Positions 15,911-24,998 of a DNA stretch of 55,393 bases are shown here, in pieces; the stretch's first letter is position 1; each line of letters starts with the position of its first letter. Made by a program: the position numbers and the translations under genes. The stretch is from Candidatus Gemmiger faecavium (lineage in GTDB: Bacteria > Bacillota > Clostridia > Oscillospirales > Ruminococcaceae). Below the pieces are notes generated by a model. The model had not been told where the DNA came from. It was given only the letters and a program-made list of their open reading frames with translations, and did not search any database. Where the stretch lies: contig DXFO01000062.1 in assembly GCA_019114415.1 (NCBI GenBank), forward strand, positions 1-55,393, written 5' to 3'.

Positions 15911-17317
15911 TCAGTGAACTCCTTTCTTTTTGCCGATGATGAGGGTCAGGACAAAGGGAACCACAATGGCAACGGCCATGCAGACAAAGAACATGGGCAT
16001 ATGCTGGGGCTGGATGGAGAGGAAGCCAGGCAGTCCGCCCACGCCCACCGAGAAGGACATGACGCCGGTGCCCACCGAGATGGTGGCGGCAATGGCGGAG
16101 CCGATCATGCCGCAGATGAAGGGGAAGCCGTTTTTCAGGTTGACGCCGAACAGGGCGGGCTCGGTGACGCCCATGTAGCCGGAGATGCAGGCGGGGATGG
16201 AGACCTGGCGCTCACGCTCGCCCTTCTGCAGGACGATCATGGCCAGAACAGCGGAAGCCTGGGCGATGTTGGACAGGGCGATCATGGGCCAGAGCATGGT
16301 GCCGCCGAACTGGTTGGAAAGCTGGGTGTCGATGGCGTTGGTCATGTGATGCAGGCCGGTGATGACCAGCGGGGCATAGAGGAAACCGAAGATGGGGGCA
16401 AAGATCCAGCGCAGGTTGGTGGTCAGGCCGATATAGACCACGTTGGCGATGGCGTCGCCGATCTTCCAGCCGATGGGGCCGACGACGGTGTGGGCGATAA
16501 GGACAGACAGGACCAGGGAGAAGAAGGGGACCACGATCATGGAGATGTATTCCGGGGTGATCTTTTTGAAGAAGCGCTCCAGATAGACCAGCACAAAGGC
16601 GGCCAGGATGGCGGGAATGACCTGGGCCTGATAGCCGATCATCTCAACCTGGGCAAACCCGAAATCCCAGACGGGGATGCTCTCGGCTTCCGCCACGCTG
16701 TATGCGTTGAGCAGCTGGGGCGAGACCAGGCAGATGCCCAGGATGATGCCCAGAATCTGGGTGCCGCCCATCTTTTTAACCACCGACCAGCAGATGGCTA
16801 CGGGCAGATAGTGGAAGACGGCCTCGCCGATCAGCCACAGGAAGCTGTAGGTGCCGGCCCAGAACTGGGAGGTATCGGACAGGGTCTTGGTGCCGCCGTC
16901 AAAGATAGCAACCTCACCGATAAAGCTGCGGAAACCCAGGATCAGACCACCGACAATCAGGGCGGGGATCAGCGGGGCGAAGATCTCCGCCAGGTTGCTC
17001 ATGAACTTCTGGGCGGGGTTCTGGTTGCTCTTGGCGGCCTGCTTGGCGGCGTCCTTGCTGACGCCCTCGATGCCGGAAACTGCCGTGAAGTCGTTGAAAA
17101 ACTCGGCCACATCGTTGCCGATGATGACCTGGAACTGCCCGGCCTGGGTAAAGCTGCCCTTGACCGAAGGCAGTGCCTCAATGCCTTTGATGTCCGCCTT
17201 GGACGGGTCCGCCAGCACAAAACGCATGCGCGTCATGCAATGGGTGACGGCGCTGATGTTTTCTTTTCCGCCTACCAGTTCCAGCATTTTGGTGGCGTCC
17301 GCGGTAAATTTCCCCAT
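15911..17317 (-). CDS. treB: PTS trehalose-specific EIIBC component
   Basis: A 468-residue membrane transporter that takes up trehalose and phosphorylates it. The N-terminal EIIB domain (about 1-85) has its phosphocysteine in ISAVTHCMTRMRFVL (Cys27). The EIIC domain follows with about ten membrane segments, including the PALIVGGLILGFRS, HHMTNAIDTQL and GYMGVTEPALFGVN motifs. There is no EIIA domain, so phosphate must come from a separate EIIA, probably a glucose-type one elsewhere. HPr and EI are encoded at 34.4-36.5 kb. AAGGAGAG precedes the ATG. Two TreR-type operators lie upstream. Confidence 0.93.
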   Translation of the reverse strand: MGKFTADATKMLELVGGKENISAVTHCMTRMRFVLADPSKADIKGIEALPSVKGSFTQAGQFQVIIGNDVAEFFNDFTAVSGIEGVSKDAAKQAAKSNQNPAQKFMSNLAEIFAPLIPALIVGGLILGFRSFIGEVAIFDGGTKTLSDTSQFWAGTYSFLWLIGEAVFHYLPVAICWSVVKKMGGTQILGIILGICLVSPQLLNAYSVAEAESIPVWDFGFAQVEMIGYQAQVIPAILAAFVLVYLERFFKKITPEYISMIVVPFFSLVLSVLIAHTVVGPIGWKIGDAIANVVYIGLTTNLRWIFAPIFGFLYAPLVITGLHHMTNAIDTQLSNQFGGTMLWPMIALSNIAQASAVLAMIVLQKGERERQVSIPACISGYMGVTEPALFGVNLKNGFPFICGMIGSAIAATISVGTGVMSFSVGVGGLPGFLSIQPQHMPMFFVCMAVAIVVPFVLTLIIGKKKGVH

Positions 17318-17366
17318 GATGATCTCTCCTTAGACTTGTACGTGTTCTTTGTGTTATGTACGGTCT

Positions 17367-17417
17367 ACATATACGTATATGTCATGCTGCACTTGTATGG
17401 TATCATATACGTATATG
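17367..17417. promoter_or_regulatory. Two TreR operator palindromes upstream of treB
   Basis: CATATACGTATATG is perfect at 17368-17381 (within ACATATACGTATATGT) and at 17404-17417, with centres 36 bp apart. A third, imperfect copy lies at the treR promoter. Confidence 0.85.
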
Positions 17418-17425
17418 TTTGTCCA
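17397..17425 (-). promoter_or_regulatory. Probable treB promoter
   Basis: On the minus strand, TGGACA (17420-17425) and TACCAT (17397-17402) have a 17-bp spacer filled by the upstream operator. The -10 is weak, but the layout matches the treR promoter. Confidence 0.5.
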
Positions 17426-17551
17426 TGGGCCAGGGTGATCTTTGGAACAACACACAAAAACGCGCTGCCCGTTTTGTGCAAACAGACAACGCATTTTTGA
17501 CGGTGTTTCGATAAAAACAGACAAGTGGGGCGGGTTGTATGCTTTTGAAAC

Positions 17552-18268
17552 TCACATGCGGGAGCGCCGGGCAAAGTCCACAAAGCGGAAGCGGTCCCAG
17601 CGGTGGCGGGATTCGGTATGCTGGAACAAAGCGCCGCTTTCCAGATAGACATAGCTGGACACCACGATCATAATGTCGTTTTTGCCCAGGTCAAGGTAGC
17701 GGCGGTCCTCCTCGCTGGGGCGGCAGGCAGTGATCTCTTTCTGGGCGCAGCCGATCTTCAGGCCCAGGTCCTTTTCCAGATAGCGGTAGAGAGAATCGGC
17801 GCAGTCGGCCTCGGTCAGTTCGGGAACATACCGGCGGTTGAGAAAATCCTTGTCCAGGATGACCCGCTCTCCCTCGATCTCCCGCACGCGGTACAGCCGC
17901 CAGGCCTCGTCCTCCCGGCTCAGGTCCAGGGCCTTCATCAGTTCCCGGCAGCCCCGCACCGATTCCAGCAGAACCACGTGGGTTTTGGTCTGATACCCTT
18001 CGGCCACCGCCAGTTCCTGAAAACTGGTCAGCCCCGACACCGGGAACACCACCTTGTCCCGGTCCAGGACAAGGGCCTCGCGCCCCCGGGCTTTCTGGAT
18101 ATAGCCGTCCTGCTCCAGCATGGCCAGGGCCTTGCGCAGGGTGTCCCGGGAGACGCCGTATTCCCGGATCAGAAGATTCTCCGCAGGCAGACGGCTTCCC
18201 GCAGGGTACATGCCGCTCTGGATGCGGGTGGTGATGTCGTTGTAGACCAATACGTATTTGCTTGCCAT
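17552..18268 (-). CDS. treR: GntR-family trehalose operon repressor
   Basis: A 238-residue regulator of the HutC/TreR type. The N-terminal winged helix holds SRLPAENLLIREYGVSRDTL (residues 25-44), the GntR recognition motif, followed by the DGYIQKARGREALVL wing. The C-terminal UTRA domain (about 85-235) would bind the effector, known to be trehalose 6-phosphate in TreR relatives. It is encoded just upstream of treB-treC on the same strand. The CATATACGTATATG palindromes at both its own promoter and that of treB indicate self-regulation together with control of the transport genes. Confidence 0.92.
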   Translation of the reverse strand: MASKYVLVYNDITTRIQSGMYPAGSRLPAENLLIREYGVSRDTLRKALAMLEQDGYIQKARGREALVLDRDKVVFPVSGLTSFQELAVAEGYQTKTHVVLLESVRGCRELMKALDLSREDEAWRLYRVREIEGERVILDKDFLNRRYVPELTEADCADSLYRYLEKDLGLKIGCAQKEITACRPSEEDRRYLDLGKNDIMIVVSSYVYLESGALFQHTESRHRWDRFRFVDFARRSRM

Positions 18269-18308
18269 GGAAAGTCACCAGCTCCTGTACGGAATTATTG
18301 ATGAAATT

Positions 18309-18337
18309 ATCATAACATATACGTATAAATTGTGCAA
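18309..18337 (-). promoter_or_regulatory. treR promoter with operator in the spacer
   Basis: On the minus strand, TTGCAC (18332-18337) and TATGAT (18309-18314) are 17 bp apart. The spacer contains an imperfect copy of the tre palindrome (18316-18329), so a bound repressor would cover the promoter. Confidence 0.85.
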
Positions 18338-18382
18338 CCCGTCGGGGCGGGGCACGGAGAGGGAACGAAAGGGTCCATGGCA

Positions 18383-18430
18383 TAAAAAAGCCCGGCCCCG
18401 GTGGCCAGGACCACGGGAGCCGGACTTTAT
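18383..18430 (-). terminator. Terminator after degV
   Basis: AAGCCCGGC (from 18388) pairs with GCCGGACTT (ending 18427), with a further inner stem. On the minus strand TTTTTT follows. Confidence 0.8.
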
Positions 18431-18464
18431 GGATACGGTTGCAGGGCAGGGGACAGGCGCAGGA

Positions 18465-19352
18465 TCAGTCCTTGCGCTCGTCACCCCAGAAGAACAGCGC
18501 CACGGTGCCGGGGCCGGTGTGGCTGCCGATGGTGGTGCCGATGTTGTTGATGAGGACCTTGCCGTCCAGCTTGGGGAAGCGGGCTTCCACCAGGTCGGCG
18601 ACTGCGCGGGCGTCCTCCATGCAGGCGGACTGGGAAATGTAGCACTTGCCGGAGTAGTTCAGGCCGTCCTGTGCGTGCTGTTCCATCTTCTTGACGATCT
18701 CCTCAATGGCGCGCTTTTTGCCGCGGCATTTCTGGCGGGGGATCAGGCGGCCCATGTAGTCCACGTTGAGCAGCGGGCAGATCTTGAGAGCGGTGCCGAA
18801 CCATCCGGCAGCCTTGGTGATGCGGCCGCCCTTGACGTAGAAAGTCAGGTCACTGGAGAAGAACCAGTGATGCAGCAGCAGACGGTTGTCCATGGCCCAC
18901 TGGTACAGGGCGTCGATGGACATGCCGCCGTCCCGCAGGTCGGCCAGCTTGTCCATGAACAGGCCGGAACCGGAGGACGCGGACAGGGAATCCACGATGT
19001 AGATCTTGCGGTCGGGGAACTTTTCCATCAGTTCCTGACGGGCCAGGTTGGCGGAGTTCACAACGCCTGAAATACCGCTGGACAGGCACAAATGCAGGAT
19101 GTCCAGCCCCTGCTCCAGGAAAGGCGTGAAATACTCCACAAATTCATCCGCATTGATCTGGGAGGTCTTGGTGGAGGCGCCGTTTACCATGGCGGCATAG
19201 AACTGATCCAGGGGCATGGTCTGGCCCAGATCGTCCGGGTAGGCCTTGCCGTCCAGATAATAATGGAAGCAGGTGTAGTGGATATCCCGCGAACGAAGAT
19301 GCTCGGCGCTCAGATCGGCGGTGGAGCAGCAGCTTAAAATATAATTTGCCAT
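18465..19352 (-). CDS. DegV family fatty-acid-binding protein
   Basis: A 295-residue cytoplasmic protein. I chose the ATG at 19352 after GAGAGGA; upstream codons in frame are not protein-like. The DegV pattern is clear: an N-terminal CCSTADLS segment, the STKTSQINADEF motif near residue 69, LSSGISG near residue 98, IVDSLSASSGSGLF near residue 125, and FYVKGGRI near residue 180. It ends with the usual GSHTGPGTVALFF loop. DegV (FakB-type) proteins bind a fatty acid and present it to a FakA kinase for phosphorylation. No fakA is in the window. It is a single-gene unit with its own promoter and terminator. Confidence 0.92.
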   Translation of the reverse strand: MANYILSCCSTADLSAEHLRSRDIHYTCFHYYLDGKAYPDDLGQTMPLDQFYAAMVNGASTKTSQINADEFVEYFTPFLEQGLDILHLCLSSGISGVVNSANLARQELMEKFPDRKIYIVDSLSASSGSGLFMDKLADLRDGGMSIDALYQWAMDNRLLLHHWFFSSDLTFYVKGGRITKAAGWFGTALKICPLLNVDYMGRLIPRQKCRGKKRAIEEIVKKMEQHAQDGLNYSGKCYISQSACMEDARAVADLVEARFPKLDGKVLINNIGTTIGSHTGPGTVALFFWGDERKD

Positions 19353-19456
19353 TTTTCCTCTCACTTTCTCCGGCGGTGTACACCGGTTGATGCTGGCCCC
19401 GGCGGAAAACACCGGAGCGAAAGCGGTACAAAACCGCAATTTTGTCCAATAAAATC

Positions 19457-19484
19457 AGTATAACACATTCCCGTGAAAATACAA
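19457..19484 (-). promoter_or_regulatory. Promoter of degV
   Basis: On the minus strand, TTGTAT (19479-19484) and TATACT (19457-19462) have a 16-bp spacer. The divergent promoter of the envelope operon is 62 bp away. Confidence 0.55.
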
Positions 19485-19545
19485 AAGGAATTTGCCGCGG
19501 CTTACAGGAGTTTTACAAGGCAAAGCGACAGCCTGCCTGCTGCGG

Positions 19546-19574
19546 TTGAAATGCGGCCCAAAATCGGTTATACT
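19546..19574 (+). promoter_or_regulatory. Promoter of the LegB-like/GT-C operon
   Basis: TTGAAA (19546-19551) and TATACT (19569-19574) have a 17-bp spacer. It is the only good promoter I see before the six genes ending at 27718. Confidence 0.85.
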
Positions 19575-19646
19575 ATTTTGTAACCATATCAATGGAACAG
19601 CATCCGCTTTTGGGGCGGATATTTTTGAAAATAAAGGAGCACAAAC

Positions 19647-20630
19647 ATGGCACATACGGTTATGGTCACCGGCGCGGACGGGTTTATCGGCAGTCATCTG
19701 ACGGAGGAGCTGGTCAAGCGCGGCGAGAAGGTGCGTGCCTTCTGCCTGTACAATTCCTTCGGGTCCTGCGGCTGGATCGACACCCTGCCCCCCGAGATCA
19801 AAAACGAGATCGACATCTTTATGGGCGATATCCGCGACCCCAACGGCGTCCGCACCGCCATGCGCGGCCAGGAGCGGGTGTTCCATTTGGCGGCCCTCAT
19901 CGCCATCCCGTTCTCCTACCACAGCCCGGACAGCTATGTAGACACCAACATCAAGGGCACCCTCAACGTGCTCAACGCCGCCCGTGAGCTGGACACTTCC
20001 CGCGTGCTGGTGACCTCCACCAGCGAGGTCTACGGCACCGCCCAGTATGTGCCCATCGACGAGCACCATCCTTACCAGGGCCAGAGCCCCTACTCCGCCA
20101 CCAAGATCGGCGCCGACCGCCTGGCCGAGAGCTTCTACCGCAGCTTTGACCTGCCGGTATCCATCGTGCGACCCTTCAACACCTACGGCCCCCGCCAGTC
20201 CGGCCGGGCCATCATCCCCACCATCATCACCCAGCTGCTGGCCGGCCAGACCGAGCTCAAGCTGGGCAACCTGGCGCCCACCCGTGACTTCAACTACGTC
20301 AAGGATACGGCGGCAGGCTTTATGGCCATCGCCGACTGCGACGCCGCCATCGGCCAGGAACTGAACATCGCCACCGGCGTGGAGCACTCCATTGGCGACC
20401 TGGCCAACGAACTCATTGCCCAGATCAACCCCAACGCCAAGATCGTCTGCGAGACTGAGCGCCTGCGCCCCGAAAAGAGCGAGGTCAACCGTCTGCTGGG
20501 CGACGCCACCAAGCTGCGCAACATGACCGGCTGGGCGCCCAAGTACACCTTTGCGGAAGGCCTGGCCGAGACCATCGAGTTTTTGCGCGGCAACCTTGAT
20601 TCCTACAAGGTCGGCCAGTATATCCTGTGA
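19647..20630 (+). CDS. NAD-dependent sugar-nucleotide 4,6-dehydratase, LegB-like
   Basis: A 327-residue short-chain dehydrogenase/reductase of the extended sugar-nucleotide type. It has the NAD-binding motif VTGADGFIGSHL (residues 7-18), the active-site triad region TSTSEVYG followed by YSATK (Tyr/Lys near 150-154), and RPFNTYGPRQSGRAIIP. The NSFGSCGWIDTLPPEIK and FHLAALIAIPFSYHSPDSYVDTN segments match the LegB family, which makes UDP-linked 4-keto-6-deoxy HexNAc for legionaminic-type sugars. No other leg/neu/pse gene is present, so the product may be a different deoxy sugar. AAAGGAG precedes the ATG. Confidence 0.85.
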   Translation: MAHTVMVTGADGFIGSHLTEELVKRGEKVRAFCLYNSFGSCGWIDTLPPEIKNEIDIFMGDIRDPNGVRTAMRGQERVFHLAALIAIPFSYHSPDSYVDTNIKGTLNVLNAARELDTSRVLVTSTSEVYGTAQYVPIDEHHPYQGQSPYSATKIGADRLAESFYRSFDLPVSIVRPFNTYGPRQSGRAIIPTIITQLLAGQTELKLGNLAPTRDFNYVKDTAAGFMAIADCDAAIGQELNIATGVEHSIGDLANELIAQINPNAKIVCETERLRPEKSEVNRLLGDATKLRNMTGWAPKYTFAEGLAETIEFLRGNLDSYKVGQYIL

Positions 20631-22282
20631 TGTCTATGCTGAACAAACTGCGGGCAAGACCCGCTCTCTGCTGGGGGCTGGCCGCCGTCGCCGCTGTGGC
20701 GGTGGGGGTGGCCTGGTCCTATTACTGGCGGGTGTTCTACTACCTGGACGCGCGGGTCGATCCGCTGTTCGTCACCCTGGCCTGCGTGCTGGCCGCCCTG
20801 GGGGCGGTGCTGGCGGCGGGGGTGCTGCATTACGGCGTGCGGGACTTTGCGGCCAAGGGAGCGGTGTGCATCGCCGCCTGCGGGCTGCTCTTCGTCTTTG
20901 CCAACCCGCCCATGCAGACCCCCGATGAGTCGGAGCATTTTCTGCGTACCTACGCCATCAGCATGGGGCGCTTTGACTTTGACGCCCAGCGGGGCTATCC
21001 CGATGACGTCAGCGCGCTGTACAATGCCTTTCCCGGGGCGTGGGTCAATGCCCATACCTCGGCGGGGACGGTGACGGACGAGGAATCCGGCGAGACCGAA
21101 TACTACACCACCGCCGGAAACGCCCTCAAACAGTACGGCGAGGACGGCAAGGTCCAGAGCATCGCCGACAGCTTTGACGAATATTTCAACGACCCCGACA
21201 CCACCCCGGTGCATGAGCCGGTCAGTTTTCTGATCCTGCCCTTCCTGCCGGGGGCGGCGGGGATGTTCCTTGCACGCCTGCTGGGCTTTGGGGCGCTGGG
21301 CTGCCTGTATGCCGGGCGTATCGCAAACCTGATCGTATACACGCTGCTGTGCTGGCTGGCCCTGCGCAATGCGCAGAAGTTCCGGCCTACCTTTCTCTGC
21401 GTCATGCTGCTGCCCATGTCCCTCTGGATGGGCGCCAGCCTCAGCTATGACTCGGCGCTGCTGGCCTGTTATTACCTGATGCTGGCCCTGCTGACCCGGC
21501 GCACCTGGACCACCCGGGATGCTGCCATCTATGCGGCGGCCTGCGTCTGGGTCAACGTGGCAAAGCCCTATATCAATCTGCTGTGGGCGCTGCTGCCGCT
21601 GATCCTGCTGCGGCAGGCTTTCTGTGCCAAAGGCCGACGCTGGATGTGGACGGCAGGCATGCTGGCGGCGTCGCTGGCCGTGACCCGCCTGCTGGAGATC
21701 TACGGCGTGGTGTTCCGCTACAATTACGGCGAGATCGGCCGTATGGGCGGCAGCGACGTGGACCAGATGGGCCAGCTTGTTTTCCTTTTGAAAAATCCGC
21801 TGCGTTATCTGGCGGTTCTGATGGGTACACTGTACGAGAATGACTTTTTCGTCGGCCAGCTGGGCCTTTTCGGCTGGAAAGACCTGCCCATCGCATTTTT
21901 GAGCCTGACCGGCCCGGTGGTGCTTCTGGCAGGCACGGTGCTTTCGGCGGGCAAGGGCCAGTCCATCACCCGGCGGCGCACGGTGCCGCTGGCATTGTTC
22001 GGGCTGGTATACGCCGTGGGAGCCATGACCGCCATGTATATCACCTACACCCCGGTCACCATGGTGCGCATTGTGGGGCTTCAGACCCGGTATTTCCTGC
22101 CGGTCATCCTGGTGGCCATGATGCTGCTGGCCGCGCCTTTGCGCCGGATGCTCTCCGCCGAGCTTTCCCCCCAGAAAGCCGAGCGCTGGGCCGCACGGCT
22201 CTTTGCGCCCTATGCGGCCTTTGGGGCGGTTTTACTGTTCCAGCACTATTTTATCGGGCCGATCAGCACCATCCCGGTGTGA
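20630..22282 (+). CDS. DUF2142-like polytopic membrane protein
   Basis: A 550-residue membrane protein with about 11-12 hydrophobic segments. The loop after the third segment has NPPMQTPDESEHFLRTYAIS (near residues 90-109), the PPDE.H-type motif of DUF2142 proteins, which are thought to be GT-C-like and occur in polysaccharide clusters. The start overlaps the stop of the LegB-like gene (TGATG), so the two are translationally coupled; an ATG two codons later is also possible. An acidic soluble loop lies at about 135-195. Acting on a lipid-linked sugar at the outer face of the membrane is inference from the motif. Confidence 0.75.
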   Translation: MSMLNKLRARPALCWGLAAVAAVAVGVAWSYYWRVFYYLDARVDPLFVTLACVLAALGAVLAAGVLHYGVRDFAAKGAVCIAACGLLFVFANPPMQTPDESEHFLRTYAISMGRFDFDAQRGYPDDVSALYNAFPGAWVNAHTSAGTVTDEESGETEYYTTAGNALKQYGEDGKVQSIADSFDEYFNDPDTTPVHEPVSFLILPFLPGAAGMFLARLLGFGALGCLYAGRIANLIVYTLLCWLALRNAQKFRPTFLCVMLLPMSLWMGASLSYDSALLACYYLMLALLTRRTWTTRDAAIYAAACVWVNVAKPYINLLWALLPLILLRQAFCAKGRRWMWTAGMLAASLAVTRLLEIYGVVFRYNYGEIGRMGGSDVDQMGQLVFLLKNPLRYLAVLMGTLYENDFFVGQLGLFGWKDLPIAFLSLTGPVVLLAGTVLSAGKGQSITRRRTVPLALFGLVYAVGAMTAMYITYTPVTMVRIVGLQTRYFLPVILVAMMLLAAPLRRMLSAELSPQKAERWAARLFAPYAAFGAVLLFQHYFIGPISTIPV

Positions 22283-22336
22283 ACGGCCTTTGCAAACCCA
22301 ATGATTTGCCTTGATTGAGAGAAGGGAGGGCAGTCC

Positions 22337-24331
22337 ATGACGCTTGTTGGCGGGCTTTTGGTCCTGGCGCTGGTCTGCGCCGTCTCGGTCTGCGCGGCGG
22401 CGGATACCGGCCGGGACGCTGCGGTGTTCCCGCTGCCCGTGCTGGCCGGCAGCGTCTGCCTGCTGCTGTGCGGCGGGTATCTGGGACTGCTGGTCCCGGC
22501 GCTCTGGGTCGATTATGCTCTTTTGGCCGCGCTGGCGGTGGGGCTTGGCGTTCACGCGGGGCGTGAACTCCTGAAAGCCGCACTGTTCAGCCCCGGCTTT
22601 TTGTTTTTTGCCGCGGCATCCGTAGTGTTCTGGGTGATGTTCGCGGTGCTGCAGCCCATGTTCACCCAGTGGGATGAATTCACCTTCTGGGGGGCGGCGG
22701 CAAAACTGCTGAAAGAACACGGCATGCTCTATCCCGCCGATCCCGTCAACCTCAAGGCAGCGGCGGGACTGCCGGGGCTGGGCCTTGTGTCTTTCTTTGT
22801 GCAGGGGCTGTCCCCGGTGTTTACCGAGTGGCAGTGCCTTGCCGCCTACGATATGCTGTTCATGGCCTGCATTGCGGCGGCGTCGGCATTGCCCCGCCGC
22901 CGCTGGGCGCACAGCGCCATGGTGCTGGCGGCCGGAGTGCTGCTGCCGTTCTTTTTCAGCGTTGTCTCCCGGGGAACGGCCAGCACTGTCTACGCCAATG
23001 CCATGGCCGACATCCCGCTGGCACTGCTGTTCGGCGGGGTGGTGAGCCTGTGGTTCGCGGTGGGTCCCGGCAAACTGGGCCTGCTGCTCAACGCTCTGCC
23101 CCTGGCGCTTCTGACCCTGGCCAAGGACATGGGCTTTGCCTATGCCTTGATCGCAGTGTTCCTCATTTTCCTGGACCTGATCTTCGGTCAGGAACACAAG
23201 GATCTGCGCCCGGTGCGGATCTTCGGCGGGGCGCTGTGGCGTGCCGTGGTGCTGGCGGTGCCGGTGCTGGCAGCCTTTGTCAGCTGGAACCGCTATACCG
23301 CCGCCTGCCTGAACTCGGGCAGCGGCACCGTGGGCGGGGCGGGCCTGAGCTATGGCCAGGTCCTGACCGGGGGCCTTGCCCAGTTTTTCGGCATCGGCCG
23401 TACCGAAAAGTTCTCCGACATCATGAACCTGATGGGGGACGCTTTCTTTACCCGGGACGTCTGCCTGCTGGGGCCCGGCGTCCGGGCGCTGGCGGCCATC
23501 ACCCTGGTGGCAGCTGCGGCTTTTGTTTTTGCGGGCAAGGGGGCGCCCCGGCGGCGGGTCCTGGTGACCTGGCTGGGCTTTGCCTTCTGTTTTGCGGCCT
23601 TCTACCTGTTCCACCTGATTTTGTACTGCTATAACTTCTCCGACGTGGAAGCCTATATCCTCAAGGATTACGAGCGCTACATCGGCCCCTACTATCAGGG
23701 CTGGATGCTGGCCATGCTCTGCCTGCTGGGGCGCTCGGCGGCGGAATACAAGGGCCGGTGGTATCGCCTGGCGGACGGCGCCCTGTTGGGGGCGGCGGCC
23801 TGCGTGCTGGCGGTGTTTTTCTGGCGGGGCATTCCCACGGCGGGCTTCTGGACAAAGGCCGACAGCCTGTACCTGCTGCGCCAGGACGTCAAGGAGCGCG
23901 CTGCCGCGGCCAACGAGGTCCTGGACTGGGACGATACCGTTCTGGTCATCAGCCAGGGGGACGACGCCACCCGCTGGTACTACTACAACTATGAACTGAC
24001 CGCCCGTGTGGCGAGAGGCTACGGCGGATACTTCAACGGCGAGGATGCGTCCAGCCGCTGGGATTCCGACTTTATGAACCTGGTGGAGAGCGAAAACTGG
24101 ACGCTGTACGACTATAAGGCAGTCTGCACCCCTGATGCCCTGGTGGCATACCTGAAGGAAAAGGGCTGCAACTATCTGCTCATCGACCGGGCCGACGATT
24201 ACCTGGAACGGGATTTCAGCGATTTGTTCGAGGGCGGGCTGACCGCCGACATGCCCGCCACGCTCTACCGGTTCGACCCGGATGCCGCGACGCCCTTCAC
24301 ACCGGTGGCCGTGGCGGAAAGCGAGGGGTGA
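22337..24331 (+). CDS. GT-C-like membrane protein, copy A
   Basis: A 664-residue protein with 11-13 hydrophobic segments in the first 510 residues and a soluble C-terminal part of about 150 residues, predicted to be outside. The first outer loop has TQWDEFTFWGAAAKLL (near 112-127), an acidic motif where GT-C transferases keep their catalytic Asp/Glu. Further marks are ILKDYERYIGPYYQGWML near 440-457 and VISQGDD in the C-terminal domain. All these have counterparts at matching positions in the protein at 24999-27068. I recognise no named family; a lipid-phosphate-sugar dependent transferase is the best inference. GAGGG is upstream of the ATG. Confidence 0.7.
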   Translation: MTLVGGLLVLALVCAVSVCAAADTGRDAAVFPLPVLAGSVCLLLCGGYLGLLVPALWVDYALLAALAVGLGVHAGRELLKAALFSPGFLFFAAASVVFWVMFAVLQPMFTQWDEFTFWGAAAKLLKEHGMLYPADPVNLKAAAGLPGLGLVSFFVQGLSPVFTEWQCLAAYDMLFMACIAAASALPRRRWAHSAMVLAAGVLLPFFFSVVSRGTASTVYANAMADIPLALLFGGVVSLWFAVGPGKLGLLLNALPLALLTLAKDMGFAYALIAVFLIFLDLIFGQEHKDLRPVRIFGGALWRAVVLAVPVLAAFVSWNRYTAACLNSGSGTVGGAGLSYGQVLTGGLAQFFGIGRTEKFSDIMNLMGDAFFTRDVCLLGPGVRALAAITLVAAAAFVFAGKGAPRRRVLVTWLGFAFCFAAFYLFHLILYCYNFSDVEAYILKDYERYIGPYYQGWMLAMLCLLGRSAAEYKGRWYRLADGALLGAAACVLAVFFWRGIPTAGFWTKADSLYLLRQDVKERAAAANEVLDWDDTVLVISQGDDATRWYYYNYELTARVARGYGGYFNGEDASSRWDSDFMNLVESENWTLYDYKAVCTPDALVAYLKEKGCNYLLIDRADDYLERDFSDLFEGGLTADMPATLYRFDPDAATPFTPVAVAESEG

Positions 24332-24335
24332 GCCC

Positions 24336-24965
24336 ATGAACGAGACCAAACGGACGCTGCGGCTGTTTGCGTTGTGCTATGCCGTGGCGGTGATTTTGTG
24401 GGTGGTGTTCTGCCTGGGCAAGTGTGCGGTCATGCTGATGCACCGGGCGTCGGGGGATATGCCCCACGCCACCCTGAGTGCGGAGGACCTGACCTTCGAG
24501 AGCTTTGAATGTTATCTCGACCTGGAATGGGACACCCCGCCGGACGACGACCCCAACTGGTATCTGTCCACCGACAACGACCCCCATATCTTTTATGACG
24601 GCGGCGGCTATCTGGAGACGGTGCGCCTGTACGCCAAACACCGCCTGCCCCCGGGCAGCGTGGTATTGTACTACCTCAAACCCGGCCAGACCGATTACAG
24701 CGAGGCCCAGAAAGTCTACGGCTACGTGGTGGAGGACGGCGTGTATGAGTTCGACCTGGGCGGCAGGGAAGTGTCCGGGCTGCGCATCGACCCTGACAGC
24801 GTGGGCGGCGTGGCGACGCTGTTTGCCGGCATCGAACTGAATCCCGCCGGATTCTGGGTCTGGCGCTTTGTGCCGGACGGCGGCCAGCTGCTGCTTCTTC
24901 TTGGCCTGCCCGCCGTGGCGGCTGCCGCATGGACTTTGCTGCGCGGCCGCCGGGAGGACGCCTGA
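24336..24965 (+). CDS. Doubly anchored companion protein, copy A
   Basis: A 209-residue protein starting 4 bp after the GT-C-like gene. One membrane segment lies at about residues 8-32 and a second at about 181-200, with a polar domain of about 150 residues between them that should face outward and looks rich in beta strands. The domain contains LSTDNDPHIFYDGGGY, VVLYYLKPGQTDYS, DGVYEFDLG and VSGLRIDPDS. The same pattern recurs in the protein at 27065-27718, also just after a GT-C-like gene. I do not recognise a named family. The fixed pairing suggests a complex with its neighbour. Confidence 0.75.
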   Translation: MNETKRTLRLFALCYAVAVILWVVFCLGKCAVMLMHRASGDMPHATLSAEDLTFESFECYLDLEWDTPPDDDPNWYLSTDNDPHIFYDGGGYLETVRLYAKHRLPPGSVVLYYLKPGQTDYSEAQKVYGYVVEDGVYEFDLGGREVSGLRIDPDSVGGVATLFAGIELNPAGFWVWRFVPDGGQLLLLLGLPAVAAAAWTLLRGRREDA

Positions 24966-24998
24966 CCCCCGCCATTACCCGAAAAGGAGGACCCCTGC

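Noticed and set aside
19455-20387. Minus-strand open frame opposite the LegB-like dehydratase gene
   Set aside because: The plus-strand gene has full SDR motifs, an ideal promoter and a ribosome site; the opposite frame is a shadow.
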